A DNA stretch of 24,230 bases from CAYOBW01 sp964402115 (GTDB lineage Bacteria; Verrucomicrobiota; Kiritimatiellia; UBA8416; CAYOBW01): contig CAYOBW010000096.1 of the NCBI GenBank assembly GCA_964402115.1, positions 1 through 24,230 on the forward strand, written 5' to 3'. Positions 14,257 through 21,932 of the stretch are shown here, piece after piece. Every line of letters begins with the position of its first letter. Positions within the stretch are counted from its first letter, which is position 1. The notes below the pieces were generated by a model. The model did not search any database, was not told the origin of the DNA, and saw only the letters and a list, made by a program, of their open reading frames with translations. The translations under genes and the position numbers were made by a program.

Positions 14257-15144
14257 ATGATCAGGAAGCTGGCATGGGTGACGATCGGTTTGGTTTTTGT
14301 GGCTCGTTTGAGCATCGCAGCGCCAGCGCCATTTGACGCGCGCTTCGCTGTCGTCAAGATTCAGGGCGACTGCGAGGTCAAGATCTCGGGCGAGATGCTC
14401 TATCGTCCCGCGGTCGAAGGACGCACCTACCAGTACGGCACAACCGTACGCACCGGCCGCAAGGCCTCCTGCGTCATCCGCTTCTCGGAAGGCAACGAGT
14501 GCCGCGTGCTGGCCAAGGCGGAACTGATCGTCTCCGAAGACGCACGCGACAAAAAGATGAAGACCATCAAACTGGCCGAGGGCAAGATCAACGTGAAACT
14601 CGATCCCGCCTTCCACCAGAACAACGATCTCAAGGTCGAAACGCCGGTCGCCATCTGCGGCGCCATCGGCTGCGATTTCACCATCGAGGTGGATCCCGGC
14701 CTGGGCACCATCAAGGTGACCTTCTCGTGCGCCGAAGGTTCGATCAACCTCACGGGTGACTACTTCAGCATCGGCACCATGGATGGCGGCGACGCGCTGG
14801 CCATCTTCCGCTCCCGGTTCGGCGATCACATCACGATCGACCCGATCACCGGCCGCTTCACCGTCAACTTCAACGATCCCAGCGGGAGAACGCCATCCTT
14901 GGATGCCGGCGAAAACACGGTGATCGATATCTGGGCCTCGATTGTCGGGACGGGCAACCAGGCCAACGTCGAAGCCAAGGTGAAGAAAGAGGACGGCACG
15001 GAGCAGACGTTCCTCTTCACGGCGAAGACTGAAGCATCGGGGGTTGTCGTCGGACCGCGCACCACGACGACCACGACGACCACGACCACCTCCACGACGA
15101 CCACCACGCAGCCGCCCGACGCAACGCCGGTTGGCAAGCGGTAG
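14257..15144 (+). CDS. Secreted FecR-domain protein with Thr-rich C-terminal tail
   Basis: A 295-residue protein. Residues 1-~22 (MIRKLAWVTIGLVFVARLS, then IAA) are a signal peptide. A FecR-type domain spans ~35-155: VKIQGDCEVKISG, YGTTVRTGRKASCVIRFSEG, CRVLAKAELIVSED, LAEGKINVKL and KVETPVAICGAIGCDFTI. This domain is known from anti-sigma regulators but also occurs in many secreted proteins of PVC and delta-type bacteria; no membrane helix or sigma-factor gene is seen here. Residues ~160-262 are a soluble, unassigned region. Residues 269-284 are ten Thr, one Ser, five Thr, then QPP, like a linker or glycosylated stalk. AGGGGGG at 14246-14252 precedes the ATG. The gene stands alone between two minus-strand genes and is followed by a strong terminator. 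Confidence 0.85.
   Translation: MIRKLAWVTIGLVFVARLSIAAPAPFDARFAVVKIQGDCEVKISGEMLYRPAVEGRTYQYGTTVRTGRKASCVIRFSEGNECRVLAKAELIVSEDARDKKMKTIKLAEGKINVKLDPAFHQNNDLKVETPVAICGAIGCDFTIEVDPGLGTIKVTFSCAEGSINLTGDYFSIGTMDGGDALAIFRSRFGDHITIDPITGRFTVNFNDPSGRTPSLDAGENTVIDIWASIVGTGNQANVEAKVKKEDGTEQTFLFTAKTEASGVVVGPRTTTTTTTTTTSTTTTTQPPDATPVGKR
15061..15108 (+). repeat. Low-complexity ACC/ACG codon run encoding poly-Thr
   Basis: Sixteen successive codons are ACC or ACG except one TCC. The run encodes the Thr-rich tail of the FecR-domain protein. Slippage during replication could change its length in threes. Confidence 0.85.
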
Positions 15145-15169
15145 TACAGCGCTGACGATTGGATGCCAC

Positions 15170-15207
15170 ACACGGCCCCGCGGTTCGCCGCGGGGCCGTG
15201 TTCTTTT
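15170..15207 (+). terminator. Strong intrinsic terminator after the FecR-domain gene
   Basis: Arms 15170-15183 (ACACGGCCCCGCGG) and 15188-15201 form a perfect 14-bp stem with a TTCG tetraloop, followed by TTCTTTT. It begins 25 bp after the TAG stop at 15142-15144. No T-tract is present on the opposite strand, so it acts mainly on the plus strand. Confidence 0.9.
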
Positions 15208-15270
15208 CCGGGGCAAGCGCGGACATCGGCCTTGTTGCGCACGAATCTGCGAAGAGGCCGGCAGCGCGGC

Positions 15271-16200
15271 CTAGCGGAGCGTCACGCCGCCGGAGGCCGT
15301 TACCGACCCGCTCGCCGGAGACGCTGCAATCCAGCGCATGGCATCGCCCGGGGCGAGGACCAGCAAGGCGCGCGCGGCATCGGCGCGCACGGCGGGATCG
15401 GCATGCCGCAGCAGGCTCCTGAGCGGACGCACGGCACGGACGGACTTCAGCTTCGCGAGCACGGCACACCGCTCGCGCAGCGCCTGCCGCGTTGCCGTCT
15501 CCAACCCCTGCAGCAGCGCGCGTTCGGCGTCCGGCCCGAGGACGGCCAGCGCCCGCCCCGCCGCCTGGCGCACGGTGAACACCGGGTCGCCGAGAACCGG
15601 CACCAGGGCCGGCACGCCACGCGGATCGCGCATGTCGTGCAAGGCGTTGGCCGCCGCGATCCGCCGGCGCTCGTCGTCGTCCGACAGGTACGGCACGATG
15701 CGCGGCAGATACGCGGTCTGCTTCCACTTCCCGAGGGTCCGCATCGCCGCACCGGCGGTCTCCCTGTCCGCCAGCAGCGGCGCGACCTGCTCCGCATAAG
15801 CCGGCACATCGTACCAGCCCAGATAGTAAGCCGCCGCTTTGCGAACCTCCATGCGTTCGACCGCGAGGAAGGCGGCGAGCACGGGTGCGGCCTCGTCCGG
15901 CTTCAGCTTCTCGACAGTCTGCTCCAGGAGAATGCGCATCCAGGTGTTCTTGACGTGAGCCTGAGCCACCAGATAGCGCAGGGCCTCCGGCCCTCGCCGC
16001 TCCCACTCTACCCGCGCGGCGGCCTTCTCCTGGCGCCGCTCCCCGGTATTGCCGTAGGTCTGCAGGCTGCCCATCAACCGGTCGAAGGAGACTCCGGCCA
16101 GCGGTGCGTTTGTCGCCCCGTTAGCGGACGAAGCCCAGGCGGCGGCCAGCGCCACACACGCAGTGAACCCGCCGGTCAGGGCATGCGTTCCCCCGCTCAT
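15271..16200 (-). CDS. HEAT-repeat protein, probably exported
   Basis: A 309-residue protein. After MSGGTHALTGG comes a hydrophobic segment FTACVALAAAWASS that looks like a signal peptide. The rest is made of HEAT/armadillo-type helical repeats with the D-x-x-x-R pattern, for example RMEVRKAAAYYLG, DERRRIAAANALHDM, DPVFTVRQAAGRALAVLG and DPAVRADAARALLVLA. Such repeats act as binding scaffolds; no catalytic motif is seen. The ATG at 16200 overlaps the stop of the preceding repeat protein as ATGA, so the frame's longer upstream extension was rejected. Translation coupling suggests that the two products work together, perhaps as an exported pair. It converges with the FecR-domain gene across the terminator. 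Confidence 0.83.
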   Translation of the reverse strand: MSGGTHALTGGFTACVALAAAWASSANGATNAPLAGVSFDRLMGSLQTYGNTGERRQEKAAARVEWERRGPEALRYLVAQAHVKNTWMRILLEQTVEKLKPDEAAPVLAAFLAVERMEVRKAAAYYLGWYDVPAYAEQVAPLLADRETAGAAMRTLGKWKQTAYLPRIVPYLSDDDERRRIAAANALHDMRDPRGVPALVPVLGDPVFTVRQAAGRALAVLGPDAERALLQGLETATRQALRERCAVLAKLKSVRAVRPLRSLLRHADPAVRADAARALLVLAPGDAMRWIAASPASGSVTASGGVTLR

Positions 16201-18167
16201 GGCTGGCCTCCCGCGGCGTGGTCGTACACGACGCCCACGTCCGGCCGCGGCAGGGCCGCACCGTTCGTGGCGCCGCACGAGTAGACGTCGAAGCCGCCCA
16301 AATCCAGCAGCAGCGACAGGCTGTCGTATTCGCGCTTGGCACTGACCTGGCCAATCCCCTGGCAGGAGTCGGGCTGACGGGCGAAGTAGCCGTCGCGTCC
16401 GGCAACGTCCACCAGCACGCCCAGGGCGTTGTTGATCCCGCGGCCCTGGGAGTAGTGGTCGGCGGTGTAGTCGTCATCGCCGCCCCCGTCCAGCAGCCAG
16501 CCCACGCCGTAATCGTGCCCGGCCCCCTGCGCGAGCGAGTACCCGGTGTAGTGATCGTTGCCGGACCGGTCGTACAGCAGGGCGGCGCTGAGGTGAATGC
16601 CGGCGCCCTGGCCATACTCGTGAATCCGGTAGTTGTCGTGCCCGCCCAGGTCCAGCAGGAACCCCGCGGCATACCAGTAGCTGACACCCTGCCCGTAGAC
16701 ATCCGCCAGGTACGTGTCATTGCCGCCGCCATCGACAAGTGCCGCGACGCCGCCGCCGGCAAACGGGCGGATGCCCGTGGCGAAGCCCTGCGCCATCGAG
16801 AGGAAATGCTCCGTGTGCCGCTCGTAGTCGGGTTCGCGACCACCGGCCTGGTAGACGTCGTTGCCGCTGTCGTCCTGCAACACCCCCACCCCGCGCAAGC
16901 CTGCAAAAGCCTGGCCGCACGTGCCAACCCACCACGTGTCATGACCGGCCCAATCATGCACGAACCCCATGCCGCAGGTGCCGGCCCCCTGCGCGTGCGT
17001 GCGCGCCTCGTAGCGATCCTGCCCCTGCCGGTCTTCCAGCCATGCCGCGCCGAGGACCCCGCTCCCCTGCCCCAGATGCGCGGCGCGGTAGGTATCGTCT
17101 CCAGCCAGGTCCAGCACGCCGGCCACGCCAAACAGCGCCGTGGCCGCGCCCAGCAGGCGTTCGCTCGCGTAGCGGTCCTCGCCGGCCAGGTCCACGACAA
17201 GACTCAGCGGAGCCCCCGTCAACCCGTTCGCCACGCCCGCGGCGCCACCATACGTGTCATCTCCGCCCGGCTCCAGGATCAGCAGGGCGGCCTGCGTGTG
17301 ACGGTCCGGGCCTGATGTGCCCACAACCACCGGACCCCACGGGGTGTTCAGGCGGACAACCTCCGCCGGCCAACGCGTCACCGGCGCCACCGCTGCGGCC
17401 AGCGTCGCTGCCGCTGCTTGCTGGATACCGGCTGCCGCAAGCAGCGCGCCCGTGTTCACCCGCCCCGCCAGCGCCAGGAGCCGCAGCGCGGCAGGCTCCG
17501 GATCGAGCGCGCCGCTCTCCGCCTCCACCTGCCGGACCGCCTCGCTGCCGACCCCCGTTTCGAGCAAGCGCGGGATGGCCTTCGCATCGACATCGGCGCC
17601 CGCCAGCGGCACAAGCTGCCCAGCGGCCAGGTACGCGCGCGCATCCGCGTCCAGCGCGGCGAAAGCGCGATCCTCGAACGCCGCCGCCACCGAAATGGCT
17701 GACAGGAAGTCGCGCAAGGCGCGCCCCAGCAGCGGATCCAGGCCGGCCGGGAACTCGGGTAACGCCACGGCGGCGGATGGCGTCTCCGTGGGCGGGGCGG
17801 CTTCCAACAGCTCCGTTCCCAGGCGCCACCACGCGCCCGCGACGGTGGAACTCGCCGCCCCGAGCAACCGGTCCGCGAGCCGGGGCACCTCGCACGGCCG
17901 GTGGATCAGGCCCCGCACGCCCGCCAGCGTGTTGGAGGGCTGGGCAACATCCTTGTCGAAGGCCAGGTCATTGGTGGTGAGGTTGATGACATCCAAGGCG
18001 GCCACGAGATGGGCGAAAACGTTGGTGTCGAGGCAGGCGGCCGGAGCCGCTGGTGCGCCGCACAGAAGAGCCGCGACCGCAACCCGCACCGCGTGCCCGA
18101 CAAGGTGCGACCCATGACGCACAGGCGCAACCCGACTCGTCCTCGTTGGATATCGGCTGTCGTTCAT
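16197..18167 (-). CDS. Secreted protein with about twelve ~27-residue (G-x-D-x-Y) solenoid repeats
   Basis: A 656-residue protein I cannot assign to a named family. Residues ~24-45 (HAVRVAVAALLCGAPAAPAA) look like a signal peptide, preceded by an unusually long N-terminus; GTG 18122 would give a more normal one. Residues ~45-295 are mostly helical and unassigned. From ~300 to ~630 a repeat ends in (G)xDxY: the Tyr (once Trp) falls at 306, 333, 360, 386, 412, 439, 486, 513, 540, 567, 594 and 629. Spacing is 26-27 except two longer steps. Each repeat also carries GQG or AQG and a hydrophobic core with a final LLDLGG- or VDVAG-type strand. This suggests a beta-solenoid, possibly binding metal through the repeated Asp. 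RTX nonapeptides are not present. It is coupled to the HEAT-repeat gene. Confidence 0.8.
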   Translation of the reverse strand: MNDSRYPTRTSRVAPVRHGSHLVGHAVRVAVAALLCGAPAAPAACLDTNVFAHLVAALDVINLTTNDLAFDKDVAQPSNTLAGVRGLIHRPCEVPRLADRLLGAASSTVAGAWWRLGTELLEAAPPTETPSAAVALPEFPAGLDPLLGRALRDFLSAISVAAAFEDRAFAALDADARAYLAAGQLVPLAGADVDAKAIPRLLETGVGSEAVRQVEAESGALDPEPAALRLLALAGRVNTGALLAAAGIQQAAAATLAAAVAPVTRWPAEVVRLNTPWGPVVVGTSGPDRHTQAALLILEPGGDDTYGGAAGVANGLTGAPLSLVVDLAGEDRYASERLLGAATALFGVAGVLDLAGDDTYRAAHLGQGSGVLGAAWLEDRQGQDRYEARTHAQGAGTCGMGFVHDWAGHDTWWVGTCGQAFAGLRGVGVLQDDSGNDVYQAGGREPDYERHTEHFLSMAQGFATGIRPFAGGGVAALVDGGGNDTYLADVYGQGVSYWYAAGFLLDLGGHDNYRIHEYGQGAGIHLSAALLYDRSGNDHYTGYSLAQGAGHDYGVGWLLDGGGDDDYTADHYSQGRGINNALGVLVDVAGRDGYFARQPDSCQGIGQVSAKREYDSLSLLLDLGGFDVYSCGATNGAALPRPDVGVVYDHAAGGQP

Positions 18168-18223
18168 AATCTGGCAAACAGAAGCCCTTGCACGTTATGT
18201 CAGCGCGTTTGCCTGCCAGCACA

Positions 18224-21200
18224 CTACCGGTCCGCGCCCGGTGTCGGCGCGGGGGCCGGCACGGCTGGACCGGGCGCCACGGACTGGGGCACGACCGGAC
18301 TGGGCGAGGTGGGCGTTCCGGCCGACCGACCACCCTCTTTCAGCAGTTTCTCGAGCAGTTTCGCCCCCTCCTCGCGCATGAGGTTCTGCAAAGCCTGTTT
18401 GACCAGCGACTCGTAGTTGGCGCGCCAGTTGTCGGCGGAGAGACTGGGACGGTTGACCGTGCCGCCGATGCGCAGCTGCACCCGCGTGTCTTTCAGGTAC
18501 TTCCAGGCCTGGGCGCCCACCAGCTTCTCGCTCAGCGGCACCTCGGCGCGATAGTCCAGCGTCCCATCGAGCCCCATGTTCCCCTCCATGGTCAGCCGGG
18601 CCCGGTCCACCTTGAGCGTCAGCGGCTCGGTTCGCACCCGCCCGTCCGCGCACGCAAACCGCAGGCGCTCGGAAGGCAGTTCCGCGACGGCACCGGCGTC
18701 CACACGCGCGAGGTCGAGAACGCTTCGCAGCAACCCGGAAGGGCGCAGGACCACGTTGGTGAGCGACAGCACGCCGGCGAAGACGGTCTCGCGCGTGGCC
18801 GTGGCTGTCAGCGGCAGCCTGAAATGGTCGAGGTCCAGATTGAGGCTTCCCGCGGTCACCGCGCACCCCTTGAAGAGCGGATGAATCTTCGCCAGCAGGT
18901 CCGAAGCCAGGCTGTCGGTCAGGGTCACGCCGTCCAGGACGTGGGAGCGATCGGGCAGACTCAACACGGGCACGGGGCCGCGCAAATCCAGGGCCAGCGT
19001 CGCGTCGAGGCGGCCGCCCTGCAACGTGGTCCGCAGCACGGTGCGCGCCAGGCCATTGCTAAGCTGCAACCGCGCATCACAGGCGCCGACCTCCACGCCA
19101 AACAGGTTCAGCCGGTCGAAGCAAAGCGGCAGATCGGCGCACGCCTCCTTGAGGCAGGCCAAGGCGTTGGTCCCGGCCAGCGGCAGCTTGAGCGTGAACG
19201 GAGCCGTTTTGCGACCTTCGATGTCCACATCCGTTTCGGCAAATGCCAGCGCGAGCGCCGACAGCCGCCGCAGGTCCGCGGTCAGCTCGCCGCCAAGCTG
19301 CAGGATGCGACTCCGCGGCAGATCGCCGATACTGCCGCCCGCGGTGAACGAGAGCGGGGCGGACTGCAGCGCCAGGCGCCGAATCCGTACAGCGTCCGGC
19401 GTCCATGCGCCCGCCAGGCCCAACTGGACTTCAGGCTCGACCAGGCTGGCTTTGCCGGTATCCACGACGAGTTTCGAGATCGTGGCGTCTGCCTGCTCCA
19501 CTTCCACGGCCTGCCCGCGCGCACCGCCACGCACGTCCAGCTTCACACCGCCCTGCACCACCGGGGGATTCTGCACCCATCCAGCCTGTTTCAGGAACGC
19601 CACCAGCGTGGCCAGTTCGCCCTCGGCCCGCAGGCTGGCGCCCTCCACGAGCAGCGGCGCCCCCTCGCGGGCCGTGGTCAGGCGGCGCACACTCCACGCG
19701 CCATGGGCCACATCCGTGCGCAGCTCGCCGCTGAGCTGCTGGCCCGACGCGAGCCGTCCCCCGGGCGTGAAAGCCAGCGCCCCCTTCGCAATCGACCGCA
19801 CTTTCTTCAGGCGCAGCGGCTGAGGCGACGCGCCGGCCACCGTCAGGTCCTCCACGCCGGCCTCGACATCGACAGCCCGCAACCCGTCCGGCTGTTCGAC
19901 CATGCGCATCGTCGCTGTCAACTGCCCGTTCAGTTCGAGCCGCTCGATCTGGACGAACTTCCGCGCCTCGGCCAACGCGCGCGCCAGGTCGGCGGACAAC
20001 TCCATGGTGAGGTTGCTGGCGGTCCCGCTGCCGGATATGCGTGCAAACGAGGAGTTCAGGGTCACGCTCTCGAGGCTCGGCCCCGCCGGCAGCAGCAACC
20101 CGCGCGCCGCGAAATCGAGCGGCTCCTCCAGGCTGTAGGCGTGCCCGTCGAGCTGCGCGGCGAGGTCACGCGTCTGAAGCCGGCCGGAGAAGCCCAGGGC
20201 CTCGGGACTCGATGCAACCGCTGCGTCGAGCGTGGCAACCCCACTGGCCAGCGTCACCCCCTTGCGCAGCCGGATCGTGGCCGGCAACTGGGCGGCCAGG
20301 GTGACGAGATCCACGCGGACGGCGCCTTTCAGGGCGCCCGAGGGGTAGCGGCCGGTGACGGCGTCCAGCCGTCCGGTGGCGGTTACCGAGGCCAGGGGGG
20401 ACGTGAACTGCAACTGCCGCACCACGAGGCACTCAGCGTTGCGTGCGACGTCGAAAACGAGATCGGCGCCCGACAGGCGGGGCTGGTCGGTAGCCAGCAG
20501 GCCGCCGCGCGCCGCCAGGTCACGGGCCGCCACGTGTCCGCGCGCCTGGACATCGCCCACGCCGCGGAAGTCCGCAGCCGCGAGCCCCTCCAACACCCCG
20601 CCGACGACAGTCAGGCCATCGGGTCGGCGCAGCGTCGCGGGCAATTGCGCAACCAGCGCCCCGAGGTCGCACGTCCACTCCAGCGCCAGGGTACCCGCCG
20701 GCGGCCCGTTCGTGGCGGTGGGGAACAACACCGCGCCGCAGCCGGTGAGACTGGCCCCGGGCAGGGCGAGCCGGCCGTGGCGCACGATCAGGGTGCGGTT
20801 GGACCAGATCGCGTCGAAATCCAACGCCGCTGTATCAAACCGGGGATGGTCGGTCCCCAGGCAGCCCCCGTGCGCCATGACGTTGGTGCCGCGCAGCGTG
20901 CCGGCAGCCTGGATCCCCAGCGGACCGCGCGCCGCCAGGCGGAGGCTCGCGTCGAGTCGGCCGGCCACCGCCGGCACGGCCGCGTTCGTGCCGGCAAGGG
21001 CGCGCAGGGTGGACAGCTGGCATTGGGCGAGGGTGACGGCGGCGGTGACCACCAGGTCCGCGGGCCGGGCGCCGGCCGGCCACGGCAGGTCCACGACTCC
21101 CGCTATTTCGCACACGCCCGGACCGTCCACCTCGCCCGCGCGCAGGCTGAAAGCGAGGGGCTGGCGCAGGCCGGCCAGGCACACGGTAGCCGCGACGTCA

Positions 21201-21763
21201 CGCAAGTCGCAAGAGAGGTTCTCGGCCGGATCGTACCGCACGGCCCCGTCGCGCACGATCAGCAGGCCGCGCACGTCCTCGAAAGGAACCACCGCCGCCG
21301 GCCAGGCGGCGACACCGCCGGGCGCCGGCGGCGGGGCTGCTTCCGGCACGACGGGAGGCGCAACGGGCGGGGCGGGCGGCGGTCGCTGCACGAAGACGGG
21401 TCCCACCACCTCGACGCGCCCGAGATCCTTGACGGGCGGCCTCAGCAACGGCCAGAGACCGGTGGATGTGGAAACACGCTCCACGCGCAGGTCAAGTCCG
21501 CGTGCGGGGTCCGCGTAGGCAATGCCTGAGGCCTCAAGGCCATGCGTCCAGGAGAGCCGCCACTGCGCCACCGCCGCCGAGGCGGGGGCGATGTGCGCGT
21601 TCACCCGGCGCAGGACGGCTTCACGCCCGGGCGCCGTCGACAGCAACCAGGGGGCCGCAGCCACGAGCGCCAACAACAGCATCGGCACGCCCGGGAGCAA
21701 CCACCACCATCCGCGTCGCCCGCGCTGCGGCGGGGGTGGCGCGGGCTGCTTGTTCTCGTCCAT
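18224..21763 (-). CDS. AsmA-like / TamB-related inner-membrane-anchored envelope protein
   Basis: A large protein of 1179 residues. An N-terminal basic stretch (RGRRGWWW) and one membrane helix at ~19-41 anchor it, leaving the bulk in the periplasm. A Pro-rich segment (~126-150) follows. Then comes a long, repetitive beta-strand region of the kind seen in AsmA/TamB proteins, with terms such as VTATGRLDAVTG, LDAAVASSPEALGFSGRLQ and LDATLALDLRGPVPVL. Near the end, LRPSGLLRSVLDLARVDAG, GNMGLDGTLDYRAEVPLSEK and LRIGGTVNRPSLS match AsmA C-terminal regions. Known relatives help move lipids to, or maintain, the outer membrane. The tail is Pro/Ala-rich. The frame runs further upstream to overlap the acyltransferase gene, but ATG 21763 precedes the anchor and is preferred. 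It lies 56 bp before the solenoid gene. Confidence 0.83.
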   Translation of the reverse strand: MDENKQPAPPPPQRGRRGWWWLLPGVPMLLLALVAAAPWLLSTAPGREAVLRRVNAHIAPASAAVAQWRLSWTHGLEASGIAYADPARGLDLRVERVSTSTGLWPLLRPPVKDLGRVEVVGPVFVQRPPPAPPVAPPVVPEAAPPPAPGGVAAWPAAVVPFEDVRGLLIVRDGAVRYDPAENLSCDLRDVAATVCLAGLRQPLAFSLRAGEVDGPGVCEIAGVVDLPWPAGARPADLVVTAAVTLAQCQLSTLRALAGTNAAVPAVAGRLDASLRLAARGPLGIQAAGTLRGTNVMAHGGCLGTDHPRFDTAALDFDAIWSNRTLIVRHGRLALPGASLTGCGAVLFPTATNGPPAGTLALEWTCDLGALVAQLPATLRRPDGLTVVGGVLEGLAAADFRGVGDVQARGHVAARDLAARGGLLATDQPRLSGADLVFDVARNAECLVVRQLQFTSPLASVTATGRLDAVTGRYPSGALKGAVRVDLVTLAAQLPATIRLRKGVTLASGVATLDAAVASSPEALGFSGRLQTRDLAAQLDGHAYSLEEPLDFAARGLLLPAGPSLESVTLNSSFARISGSGTASNLTMELSADLARALAEARKFVQIERLELNGQLTATMRMVEQPDGLRAVDVEAGVEDLTVAGASPQPLRLKKVRSIAKGALAFTPGGRLASGQQLSGELRTDVAHGAWSVRRLTTAREGAPLLVEGASLRAEGELATLVAFLKQAGWVQNPPVVQGGVKLDVRGGARGQAVEVEQADATISKLVVDTGKASLVEPEVQLGLAGAWTPDAVRIRRLALQSAPLSFTAGGSIGDLPRSRILQLGGELTADLRRLSALALAFAETDVDIEGRKTAPFTLKLPLAGTNALACLKEACADLPLCFDRLNLFGVEVGACDARLQLSNGLARTVLRTTLQGGRLDATLALDLRGPVPVLSLPDRSHVLDGVTLTDSLASDLLAKIHPLFKGCAVTAGSLNLDLDHFRLPLTATATRETVFAGVLSLTNVVLRPSGLLRSVLDLARVDAGAVAELPSERLRFACADGRVRTEPLTLKVDRARLTMEGNMGLDGTLDYRAEVPLSEKLVGAQAWKYLKDTRVQLRIGGTVNRPSLSADNWRANYESLVKQALQNLMREEGAKLLEKLLKEGGRSAGTPTSPSPVVPQSVAPGPAVPAPAPTPGADR

Positions 21764-21874
21764 GCCGGCAGACGATAGCAAACGCCGGGGCGCGGCGAAA
21801 GGGGCGAAATCCAACGCCCAAAGCCGCGCGCAGGAAAGAACCTGATGGCGGTCGCTGGCTTCGTGCCGCCGCGC

Positions 21875-21904
21875 TTGCTCCACCGCCCCGGCTTCAGCTA
21901 CATT
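21875..21904 (+). promoter_or_regulatory. Weak candidate promoter for the acyltransferase gene
   Basis: TTGCTC (21875-21880) and TACATT (21899-21904), 18 bp apart, lie 28 bp before ATG 21933 in the divergent gap 21764-21932. The -10 box is a 4/6 match. No other structure was noticed in the gap. Confidence 0.3.
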
Positions 21905-21923
21905 CAGCGCCACGAAGCACCTT

Positions 21924-21927
21924 GGAG
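21924..21927 (+). promoter_or_regulatory. Ribosome binding site GGAG for the acyltransferase
   Basis: GGAG five bases before ATG 21933. It supports this start. Confidence 0.6.
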
Positions 21928-21932
21928 CATCC

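Noticed and set aside
14257..15144. Anti-sigma factor FecR proper
   Set aside because: There is a cleavable-type signal peptide rather than a mid-protein membrane helix, and no sigma-70 ECF gene is adjacent.
16197..18167. RTX toxin or adhesin
   Set aside because: The GGxD patterns recall RTX, but the nonapeptide GGxGxDxUx is not repeated; the period is 26-27 residues.
18188..21529. A very long plus-strand open frame opposite the AsmA-like gene
   Set aside because: It is rich in Arg, Gln, Gly and His without family motifs and mirrors the real gene on the other strand; a typical artefact of high GC.
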